Shown here one piece after another: positions 1 to 7,020 of a DNA stretch of 64,000 bases. Under the pieces are notes generated by a model. The model was not told the DNA's origin, made no database searches, and saw nothing but the letters and a program-made list of their open reading frames with translations. This stretch comes from Mesorhizobium escarrei (GTDB lineage: Bacteria; Pseudomonadota; Alphaproteobacteria; Rhizobiales; Rhizobiaceae). The translations under genes and the position numbers were made by a program. The stretch spans positions 1-64,000 of the forward strand of contig NZ_CAKXZT010000173.1 of the NCBI RefSeq assembly GCF_935825525.1. The letters run 5' to 3'. Positions within the stretch are counted from its first letter, which is position 1, and the number at the start of each line of letters is the position of its first letter.

Positions 1-756
1 GGTGCATCGTGATGCCTGCTCCTTCGCCTGTGGGGAGTTGGCGCAGATGATGTCTATGTTGAGCTCATAGAGCGCCCGGCCGAATTGCGTCAGGCCGCTG
101 CCGCGATCCAACTTGGAACCATGCGTCGTCCGGAAGATACCGTGCTTGTCGCTGTAGAAAGCCAACGGCTTGCCCCATGCCTGCAGATAGGACTTCGCCG
201 CGTGAAAGTAGTCAAACGTGTTCTCCGACCCGGCAAAGCGCAGATGCAGCAGCCGGCCGGTCGCGTCGTCGATGAAGACGAGCAGGGCGCATTTGGGCCC
301 GCGCTCCTCGAACCACCAGTGATGCGAGCCATCGATCTGCACCATCTCGCCTAGACAGTCGCGCCGGCCGCGCGGCTGGTGCAGCCGGCGCTTGCGCTCA
401 CGGCGCAATGTCCAGATGCCCGCCTCCGTCATCCATTTGCGCAACGTCTCCTTGCTTACCGCAAGCTGGTGCCGCTCAAGCAGCTTCTCGCGCGCCAGCG
501 TTGGACCGAAATCGCCGTAATGCTCCCGAATCAGTTTCAGCGCAAAGTCGCGAACGCCATCAAGAATGCGGTTGTTGGAGGGACGGCCACGCGCCTTGTG
601 GCAAAGAGCCGGCGCGCCTTCAGACTGAAACGTCTTCATTAGCCGCTGGACTTGCCTGGCCGAGACGCCGAGCAAACCCGCAGCCGTGGCGCTGGTCATT
701 CTTCGCTCACTAACCCTCGACAGAACCTCAATCCGCTGCAGCTCGCGTTCGCTCAT
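1..756 (-). mobile_element. ISNCY-type transposase, N-terminal 252 codons, runs off the window
   Basis: An open minus-strand frame starts at the ATG at 756 and has no stop down to base 1. The N-terminus is a helix-turn-helix that reads like ISNCY-family transposases (TSATAAGLLGVSARQVQRL). It is followed by an integrase-like core with a first acidic site in MVQIDGSHHWW and a second in FYSDKHGIF. In relatives the segment after NSPQAK carries the third acidic residue in a G-R-V-E-R-like stretch. Here the sequence after NSPQAK reads EQASRC, so the gene may leave family sequence around base 20, just before the edge. That suggests truncation or a junction with another element, but only about 7 codons of divergent sequence are visible. 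The start follows the conserved MSERELQRIEVLSRV-type beginning. Confidence 0.75.
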
Positions 757-874
757 CAGAACCAGTCCCAACCTGCAATCTCCTGTGCGCTCGAAGGCGA
801 GGAGATTGGCAAGGCAAATGCAGGGGCGACATTCCTACTTTGCCAGATCCGGACATTTTAACTTAGCTGCTACA
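757..874. repeat. Right-hand terminal region of the ISNCY-type element
   Basis: Between the transposase start and about 874 lies non-coding DNA with two spaced GACATT blocks (GACATTCC near 818 and GGACATTTTAAC at 851) and a TGCTACA end. I remember this layout from outer ends of such elements, but the opposite end is outside the window, so the inverted repeat and target duplication cannot be confirmed. The boundary at 874 is an estimate. Confidence 0.4.
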
Positions 875-1147
875 ATGTAAAGTTGCATAAAAGGCGGCGT
901 GGAACTCGAACGTTCCGCTCAGGGCAGGCGCGCGGCCGCAAACTGTGGTAGGTGCTCGTTGCACATATCTTGGTCGCCCAGAGTGCCTCGTTGAGGCCAT
1001 GCCGTCAAAGGCGGAAAAGATGTCGGCCTACACGCGTTGGCCCGTTGGCAAGGGCTGTAATTGCCCCTTGGCCTGCTCGGTGGTTAGGGCATGTGGAACG
1101 ATGTCCCTATCGCAGTGTTAAATGGCGAAAAGAGGGAGGCAGTACAG
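875..1147. other. Non-coding gap before the SHOCT-like gene
   Basis: No convincing gene on either strand. The only clear signal is the ribosome binding site GAGGGAGG at 1132-1139 serving the next gene. Confidence 0.5.
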
Positions 1148-1705
1148 ATGGATGATCTCAAAGAGACGGCATTGATCGCGCGGCTTGCGGCGCGGCACGA
1201 GTTGTCAAGGGACGCGGTAAAAACCGTGCTGCGTGCCCTGCGCTCGGGCGGCGGTTCCATGGCGCAGTTCAGCCATGCCGAATTCGGCGGCATGTCGCAG
1301 TGGTCATCAGGCATGACAATGGTCGGCGACATGTTCAACGATGCGCTGAGGGCGAAGCTGAACGCGGTGGCCACCGATCTAGCAGCTTATCTACGGGAGA
1401 ATCCTGAGGTCGCCCATAGTGAACCTGCCGAAGTGAGCTATAGATCGCAGCAGCAGGTACCTGAAAGTTGGCCGGGCGGACTCGGCACACCCTCATCGAC
1501 CGGATCGCAGAACCATTTGCGTTACGCGATCTATCCTGACACGCGGCGACTGGTCATCGAGGATGCCGGGCAGCGTACGGTCTACGACACCGGCGATCAC
1601 GTTATCTCGGGAATCGCCCAGGCGCAAAGTACGGATGCGACACTGACATTCCGCAGCCAGAACGGCTTTGTGCGGCTCTCGGAGCTGAAGAAGGTCGATG
1701 CTTAA
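1148..1705 (+). CDS. SHOCT-like hypothetical protein, 185 aa
   Basis: Unknown function. The protein opens with a charged helical segment (MDDLKETALIARLAARHELS), which reads like a short helix-turn-helix. A Gly/Ser/Met-rich core follows (SQWSSGMTMVGDMFNDAL) that I associate with SHOCT-type proteins of rhizobia. The C-terminal third contains a beta-rich stretch ending FVRLSELKKV. No signal peptide or membrane segment is evident. The start at 1148 is chosen over an upstream in-frame ATG at 1091 because GAGGGAGG lies eight bases upstream. The gene stands alone between an IS end and the phasin gene. The family assignment is from memory of the core motif, not from a search. Confidence 0.6.
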   Translation: MDDLKETALIARLAARHELSRDAVKTVLRALRSGGGSMAQFSHAEFGGMSQWSSGMTMVGDMFNDALRAKLNAVATDLAAYLRENPEVAHSEPAEVSYRSQQQVPESWPGGLGTPSSTGSQNHLRYAIYPDTRRLVIEDAGQRTVYDTGDHVISGIAQAQSTDATLTFRSQNGFVRLSELKKVDA

Positions 1706-2115
1706 GGTGTGGCCTGCGACACTCCTGGCGGTGCGTTTGGCCCGCACCCATGATGGCCTTGTGGTGAAACGGATATGAGATTGAGCCTATCATTACCTTC
1801 GTGGCGATGACGAGATGAGCCTACGGGCGTGCTTTGCGGACGTGCGATTGCCCGTCTCGGTTCACGCCGAGCTTTTCTGCGTTCTGGGGGACGGCCATGG
1901 AAGTTCGCCTCAGAAGCGGCGCCTAATCGGAAACCTTAGCACCTCGGCGTTTTGGGGTGGTTGTCTGAATTCTTCGACGGCAACTGCCTCAATCAGCAGG
2001 TCCAAGGCTTCGCGACCCCTCCCGCGGTAAGGCTGGGGCAAAAAGGCATGGTGCGGCGCACAAAAATATTGCAATGCACTACAGATGCCGTAACGTCAGT
2101 TTCCTAAATGAACGA
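1706..2115. other. Intergenic region upstream of the phasin gene
   Basis: No supported gene. Short open frames on both strands lack ribosome binding sites and recognisable composition. The phasin promoter should lie in the distal part, but no clear sigma70 or RpoN motif was found. Confidence 0.4.
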
Positions 2116-2138
2116 GGCGGCTTTTGTGAAAGGCCGCC
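2116..2138 (+). promoter_or_regulatory. Hairpin in the phasin 5' leader
   Basis: GGCGGC at 2116-2121 pairs with GCCGCC at 2133-2138. The inner bases TTT and AAA extend the stem across a short loop. It ends 20 bases before the phasin start and just upstream of the AAAGGA ribosome binding site. It could affect mRNA stability or translation; that role is inference. Confidence 0.5.
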
Positions 2139-2158
2139 CACCGCAAAGGATGGAAACT

Positions 2159-2617
2159 ATGACCAAGACCGCTGATAAAACCGCTGAAATCATCGAGAAC
2201 GTAGAACTCCCGACCGTTGACGAGGTAACCGATCAGTTCCGCGCTGTCGCCGAAAAGGGCGTCGAGCAGTCGAAAGAAGCCTTATCGAAATTGGCGACCG
2301 GCGCCGAGGCAACCCAGACGGCTCTCGAGTCATCCTTCGAAACAGCCAAGACCGCTAGCAATGAGCTGTCGCTGAAGACGATCGCCGCGCTGCGCGCAAA
2401 TGCTGAGGCCAGCTTTTCTCACCTCGAAGCCCTGGTTGCCGTGAAATCGCCCTCCGAGTTCATCGAACTACAGACCGCCTTCTTGCGCAAGCAGGTGGAA
2501 AAGACCGTCGAACAGGGCAAGGAGTTTCAGGCGGCGGCGACGAAAGCCGCCGAAGATGTATCCAAGCCGATCAAGGACGTCTACGAGAAGGCGATGAAGG
2601 ATCTCAAGGTCGCCTGA
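2159..2617 (+). CDS. Phasin family protein, 152 aa
   Basis: Phasins coat polyhydroxyalkanoate granules; rhizobia accumulate these as carbon stores in free-living cells and some bacteroids. The protein is almost entirely amphipathic helix, rich in Ala, Glu and Lys. It has the typical central block ANAEASFSHLEALVAVKSPS followed by EFIELQTAFLRKQVE, which is the recognisable phasin signature. The end is a Lys-rich helix (KAMKDLKVA). Length matches the family. The start at 2159 is preferred because AAAGGA (2145-2150) is correctly spaced; in-frame ATGs at 2108 and 2150 lack this. No PHA synthase is nearby, so this is an isolated copy in the accessory region. Confidence 0.85.
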   Translation: MTKTADKTAEIIENVELPTVDEVTDQFRAVAEKGVEQSKEALSKLATGAEATQTALESSFETAKTASNELSLKTIAALRANAEASFSHLEALVAVKSPSEFIELQTAFLRKQVEKTVEQGKEFQAAATKAAEDVSKPIKDVYEKAMKDLKVA

Positions 2618-3018
2618 TTGGTCTAGGCTATCGGAAATCCCCGCAAATAGAAAAGTTCCGAATGACGCCCGCGCCGACCCGGCGCGGAGCGGCCTTGGCA
2701 AGTTTTCACCCCGCCCGTCATCCGATATGCAACGGGCCGCTCGCGTCCTTGCGGCAAAGATTCGTCTGGGAATAAAAGCTTCACTCAGGCATGTGTGCGC
2801 GACGACGTCATTTGCTCGGGCGACGGAGCCTGGCTTAGCGGCACGCAAAGATCGGCTTCGCTGATTTTTGCCTGTCCGCTAAGCTGCAGCACGCCGAAAA
2901 GCTTGGCTTTCAACGCGTCAATCGTGGGCAAACCGTCGCCGCCCCTTCTTGCTTTGAGATTCGGCAGCACGGCGCGTTCAATCGAAACCGTGCTGCCTTC
3001 AATGTACTGTCAGGCCAA
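2618..3018. other. Intergenic region with a possible gene remnant on the minus strand
   Basis: A minus-strand frame ending at 2785 and open back to about 2994 encodes a plausible protein tail (ERAVLPNLKARRGGDG, then PTIDALKAKLFGVLQLSG). Codon use is gene-like. I do not recognise it, and there is no start with a ribosome binding site, so it is best treated as the 3' remnant of a lost gene. The rest is non-coding. Confidence 0.3.
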
Positions 3019-3327
3019 TCAGCCGGCGGGCGTGTAAACGCCGACAGCCTTGTTGGCAGCCGCGAGCACCGCCTTCATGTCGAGCTCTTCGAGAACAATG
3101 AGGTCGGTCACCGAGCCGCTTGCCCGCACCGCCAGGGCTAGGCCCATCCCAGCGGCCTGGTCCGGAACCTCAGCATTGATGACGATATCATACGCGCCGC
3201 GAGTAAACATCACGCCGGCCACCTTGCCGCCAACGCTTTCAAAAAGCGCCTTGATTGCAGCTTCCCGGTCTGAGCCCTGTATCAATCCTTTGTAAGCATG
3301 GGGCGCATAGTTTGCCAATATAGTCAC
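3019..3327 (-). CDS. GYD domain protein, 102 aa
   Basis: Small stand-alone GYD-type protein of unknown function. Visible features are the N-terminal strand VTILANYAPHAYKGL, a middle KALFESVGGKVAGVMFTRGA and the name-giving turn, here AYDIVINAEVPD, then a helix and a final strand. The ferredoxin-like fold and about 100-residue length match the family. A longer open frame extends upstream to 3612, but its extra 95 codons look non-coding. The GTG at 3327 follows a GGAGGA (12 bases away, slightly far). Neighbours are remnants, giving no functional context. Confidence 0.7.
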   Translation of the reverse strand: MTILANYAPHAYKGLIQGSDREAAIKALFESVGGKVAGVMFTRGAYDIVINAEVPDQAAGMGLALAVRASGSVTDLIVLEELDMKAVLAAANKAVGVYTPAG

Positions 3328-3698
3328 TTTTATGGGTATTCCTCCACAATGGCTTCGAGCGGCCCGACAGCCTTTTCGGGGTAGACCTACAGACGTCGGG
3401 TTCTGACCGGCGGGCAGACGCGAGGGACGGTCGCCGGCGCGAATGATATGCGCGCAAGCTAATGTAATGGCATCGTGCGAACGAATGCTGTGTTCGTCGG
3501 GGGAGTGGTGCATCGCAGAAGGCTTGAGCGCCCAATTCGTACACCGCGCTCCAGGCTGGACGGTTGGTTTGACTAGAAAGTCCCGCCAAGTTGTGTGCGT
3601 CAAGTTCTGCAAAAATGGCGTGGCATTCAGCGGTGACGTTGGCGTTTCCGCCGCGCAGCCCCCGTGTTTAGCGGAGCGGCGGACATGGCGGCCGCGTC
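3328..3698. other. Non-coding gap between the GYD gene and an IS256 fragment
   Basis: Nothing supported on either strand besides the GYD ribosome binding site. Confidence 0.4.
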
Positions 3699-4110
3699 TC
3701 AGGCGGCCAATGCCCTCAGGCTCTCCTTCTTGTGCTCGCGCAAATGATCCATATTGAGGTAGCGGGTCGCCTCGAGCCAGTTCTCGTGGATCTCCACCGC
3801 CAGTGCCCGAACCAGTCGCAGACAGCTCTGCTGACTGGGGAAGATGCGGACGACCAGGCTACGCCGCTTGATCTCCTGGTTCAGCCGCTCCAGCATGTTC
3901 GTCGACTTCATGTGATTGTGATGGGCAAGCGGCAGCCGATAGAAACTCAGCGTCTCCTCGATGCTGTCCTCTACCCAGCTCACTAATTTCGGGTATTTGG
4001 CCTGCCATTTGGCGATCCACTGCGCCAGGTCGCGCTTGACCTCGGCTAGGTCGCGCCGGTCATAGAACCATCTGAGCTCCATCAGGCAGTCGTCATCGAC
4101 CTTGCGCGGC
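3699..4110 (-). pseudogene. IS256-family transposase, C-terminal fragment
   Basis: About 135 residues match the C-terminal end of IS256/mutator transposases: LRWFYDRRDLAEVKRDLAQW, then SFYRLPLAHHNHMKSTNMLE, then RLNQEIKRRSLVVRIFPSQQ and a tail ENWLEATRYLNMDHLREHKK. The H-H-N-H-x-K-S-T-N-x-x-E block holds the family's terminal catalytic Glu. The catalytic Asp region and DNA-binding part are absent. The open frame continues upstream to 4199, but that part is unrelated sequence, so the fragment is cut at about 4110. It cannot be active. Confidence 0.8.
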
Positions 4111-4189
4111 CCACTCGGCACGAAAGGAGCCGGCGAAGTCCCGATTCTCAACGTTGCTGCAGCAATTGCCATGGCGACCCAGCCGTGTT

Positions 4190-4530
4190 GGGGCCGCAAT
4201 CAACGACGCTCAATGAAGAGCGTAAGTGCGTTGTGGCCGAGCTGGACAAGGTGCCCGCGGCGACCGGTGTCATCGCGCTGCATCCTGCGGTGCTGGCACG
4301 CTACGAGGAACAACTAAACCAACTTCAAACGGGCTTGCCAAAGGCATTGTGGCTGGCGATTCCGAATCTTCAGAGGCGATGCAGGACTTGATCGAAACCG
4401 TTACTGTGTTTCGAGATCCATCGAGGATCGGCGGAATTGAAGTCGAAATCGCTGGGCGTCACACCGCACTTCTGGGCGAGAATGCCTTCCCCAACGGCGT
4501 CAAGGGAGTGTGGGGAAAGGTGGTAGAGGG
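4190..4530 (+). pseudogene. Site-specific recombinase C-terminal remnant, frameshifted
   Basis: Two overlapping plus-strand frames together read as the tail of a large recombinase. The first (about 4190-4330) gives ELDKVPAATGVIALHPAVLA and RYEEQLNQLQ. The second (about 4330-4530) gives GDSESSEAMQDLIETVTVFR, then EIAGRHTALLGENAFPNGVK. I recognise these as the C-terminal part of rhizobial large recombinases. The frame change is near 4330. The N-terminal catalytic domain is missing. It lies next to an IS256 fragment, consistent with a decayed mobile element beside the nuo cluster. Confidence 0.65.
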
Positions 4531-4938
4531 GAGGGAACTGCAATCCAACATTCTCCGTGCGCCGGCAAAACCGGCGGGCGGTAGCACTTCCACTCGGTGC
4601 GCCAGCACACCGCATCGCCGACACCATCGCTCTTGGAGCGAATTTCTTCATCCCCCTGCCAGCCGTGGCGCGCGGATCATTTCGGCTTCGCCGGAGAGCG
4701 TGGCGACCCACGCCGTCAGCTAACCACTTCTCGCGACGCGATAGAGGGGCAAAGAAAGCTTTGCGACAGAGTCCGTTTGGGTCCCAAGCGACACACACCG
4801 TGTGGCCAGCAACGGTAAGACTGTGATACCATTGCACAAGTTGCGTCGCCGCCGGCAGACTGCCGTTCCCGCGAAGCCGGACAAGCGCAAGTGCTCAGTG
4901 TCGTAAGTCTCAACCCGTTGAACAAGTAGCTGCGGATT
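4531..4938. other. Gap before nuoH
   Basis: No gene recognised. Short open frames on both strands lack family signatures. The nuoH-I-CBS promoter should lie here, but no convincing -35/-10 or -24/-12 pair was seen, and nuoH itself has only a weak ribosome binding site. Confidence 0.4.
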
Positions 4939-5925
4939 ATGGAACTTGTCTTCGCCCTTGGCCTGATCGCCTTCAAGGTCGCGTTGCTGATTGCGATCCT
5001 GCTGCTGCTGCCCTTGCCGCTGACGTGGCTCGAACGCAAGATCGCCGGACACATGCAGCAGCGGATGGGGCCGATGCGCGTGGGGTGGCACGGCTTGCTG
5101 CAGCCAGTGGCGGACGGAATCAAGCTCCTAACCAAAGAAGACCACATCCCGGCCGAAGCCGACCGCTTCCTGTTCAAACTGGCGCCAATCCTGGCGCTCA
5201 CCCCGCCCTTCGTGGTGTTCGTCGCGATCCCCTTCGGCGAAAGCGTCTCGGTCCTCGGCGCCGAGATCACGCTCTACGTCTCCAACATGAACGTGGCGCT
5301 CCTTTTCGTCTTCGCGGTGATCGGGATCGAGGTCTATGGCGTCATCTTCGGCGGCTGGGCCGCCAACAGCAAATACGCGGTCCTGGGCAGCCTCAGGACC
5401 TGCGCGCAGATGATCAGCTACGAGATCCCGATGGGGTTCGCGGTCATCGGCGTGGTAATGCTGGCGCAATCCATGAGCCTGCTCGAGATCGTGCGGGCGC
5501 AGGCCGATGTCTGGAACATCGTCTACCAACCGGTCGGCTTCTTCGTGTTCTTCGTCGCCGGGCTGGCCGAAGCGCAACGCATTCCCTTCGACCTGGCGGA
5601 AGCGGAAGGCGATCTGGGGGCCGGGTTCCATACTGAATACAGCGGTATCCGCTTTGCGTTCTTCATGGTCAGCGAATACGCCATTATGCTACTGGTGTCG
5701 GTCCTGTCGGTCATCCTGTTCTTCGGCGGCTGGAATGGCGTCCTGATCCCGTTGCCGCCGCTCCTCTGGTTCGTGCTCAAGGTCGCGTTCTTTCTCTATG
5801 TGTTTATGTGGTTCCGCTTCACATTTCCGCGCTATCGCTACGACCAACTGATGGCGATTGGATGGAAAGTCTTGCTTCCACTGTCATTGGCGAACATAAT
5901 CATAACCGGCGTCGCTTTCCTTTAG
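4939..5925 (+). CDS. nuoH: NADH-quinone oxidoreductase subunit H (NuoH), 328 aa
   Basis: Membrane subunit of complex I that forms part of the quinone-binding pocket at the junction with the peripheral arm. The N-terminal helix is followed by the conserved LTWLERKIAGHMQQRMGPMR and GWHGLLQPVADGIKLLTKED. Later come SYEIPMGFAVIGVVM, the acidic loop RIPFDLAEAEGDLGAGFHTE and FTFPRYRYDQLM, all hallmark NuoH segments. About eight transmembrane helices are apparent and the length is normal. It begins a three-gene plus-strand unit with nuoI and a CBS protein, split from the remaining subunits, which lie on the opposite strand. Confidence 0.95.
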   Translation: MELVFALGLIAFKVALLIAILLLLPLPLTWLERKIAGHMQQRMGPMRVGWHGLLQPVADGIKLLTKEDHIPAEADRFLFKLAPILALTPPFVVFVAIPFGESVSVLGAEITLYVSNMNVALLFVFAVIGIEVYGVIFGGWAANSKYAVLGSLRTCAQMISYEIPMGFAVIGVVMLAQSMSLLEIVRAQADVWNIVYQPVGFFVFFVAGLAEAQRIPFDLAEAEGDLGAGFHTEYSGIRFAFFMVSEYAIMLLVSVLSVILFFGGWNGVLIPLPPLLWFVLKVAFFLYVFMWFRFTFPRYRYDQLMAIGWKVLLPLSLANIIITGVAFL

Positions 5926-5955
5926 GAACCGCAGCGGCTCCGTAGCGAGGCGGCG

Positions 5956-6522
5956 ATGTCGCGCGCAGTGGACAGAAGTGGAACATGGATCGGCTGGGCG
6001 TTCTTCGCCGATCTGGGGGACGCCCTGGCGCTGACCTTCAGCTATATGTTCTCCAGATCCGTGACCATGCAGTATCCGGATCAGGAAAAATGGTTGCCCT
6101 ATTCGCGTTACCGCGGGCATCACTTCCTGAAGCGCGACGAGGAGGGCGAAATCAAATGTGTGGCATGCGAACTCTGCGCGCGGATTTGTCCCTGCGACTG
6201 CATCGAAGTCATCCCCTACGAGGACGAGAAGGGCAACCGGCGCCCGGCAAAATTTGAGATCGACATGGCCCGGTGCCTATTCTGCGGGCTGTGCGAGGAC
6301 GCTTGCCCGGCGGACGCGATCGCGCTTGGCCAACAGTACGAATTCTCGAGTTTTTCCTCGCGTGACCTGGTGGTCGGACGTGACGATCTGCTCGGCAAAC
6401 CGGGCAAGGCGACGACCGGCGGCGGTGTGGTCGCGGCGCGCCTGAACACCGAACAGGACGTGCTGGTCGAGACGAGCGAGCCGCAGGGATACGACTGGTG
6501 GCAGAATATCCGCCGAACGTGA
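5956..6522 (+). CDS. nuoI: NADH-quinone oxidoreductase subunit I (NuoI), 188 aa
   Basis: Ferredoxin-type subunit of complex I carrying two 4Fe-4S clusters that pass electrons towards the quinone site. Both cluster motifs are intact: C68, C71, C74, C78 in CVACELCARICP and C107, C110, C113, C117 in CLFCGLCEDACP. The N-terminal amphipathic membrane-associated helix (ALALTFSYMFSRSVTMQYP) is present. Length is slightly above the usual 160-180 residues, with a C-terminal extension ending WWQNIRRT. It follows nuoH by 30 bases, so co-transcription is likely. Confidence 0.95.
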   Translation: MSRAVDRSGTWIGWAFFADLGDALALTFSYMFSRSVTMQYPDQEKWLPYSRYRGHHFLKRDEEGEIKCVACELCARICPCDCIEVIPYEDEKGNRRPAKFEIDMARCLFCGLCEDACPADAIALGQQYEFSSFSSRDLVVGRDDLLGKPGKATTGGGVVAARLNTEQDVLVETSEPQGYDWWQNIRRT

Positions 6523-6565
6523 ACGCGGCAGCCGTCAAGCCGGAGCGCGCAGACAGGAGGCTCAG

Positions 6566-7006
6566 ATGCTTGTCCGCCAAATCTTGAAGACCAAATCTCC
6601 CGAGCTCATCTCGGTCGCACCAGATCAGACGGTCGTAGAAGTCCTGCGGCTGTTTCGGGACAACAACATCGGATTCGTGGTCGTCAGCCGTTCGCCCGGG
6701 GAATGCCTGGGCACGCTGTCGGAGCGGGACTGCTGCCATGCGGTGGCTGAATACGGAATCGAGGCGCCCACAATGCGGGTCGCCGACATCATGAACCGCA
6801 GTGTGGTGACCTGTTCGACACAGGATTTGCTGCCCTTTGTGATGTCGCTCATGACCGAACGACGCACGCGCCATGTGTTGGTCATGGATGGCGACGCTTC
6901 TGTCGGCGTGGTGAGCATCGGCGACGTAGTCAAGCACCGGCTCGACGAATTGCTCCGTACCGAGCAAGCGTTGAGCGATTACATTGCCGGGACCCCTTAT
7001 CACTGA
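6566..7006 (+). CDS. CBS-domain protein, 146 aa
   Basis: Two tandem CBS motifs form one Bateman module: residues about 8-60 (SPELISVAPDQTVVEVLRLF, then NIGFVVVSRSP) and about 72-130 (VADIMNRSVVTCSTQDLLPF, then RRTRHVLVMDGDASVGVVSI). Such modules commonly bind adenine nucleotides, though NADH binding has also been proposed for some. AGGAGG sits five bases before the start. It follows nuoI closely and ends 14 bases from the convergent end of nuoG. A second CBS protein flanks the other side of the nuo cluster. The pairing suggests a link between complex I and adenylate or redox state, which is inference. Confidence 0.85.
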   Translation: MLVRQILKTKSPELISVAPDQTVVEVLRLFRDNNIGFVVVSRSPGECLGTLSERDCCHAVAEYGIEAPTMRVADIMNRSVVTCSTQDLLPFVMSLMTERRTRHVLVMDGDASVGVVSIGDVVKHRLDELLRTEQALSDYIAGTPYH

Positions 7007-7020
7007 GGATGCAAACCCGA

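Noticed and set aside
3328..3612. N-terminal extension of the GYD gene
   Set aside because: Extra 95 codons are Cys/His/Arg-rich with no GYD similarity; GTG 3327 fits the family start.
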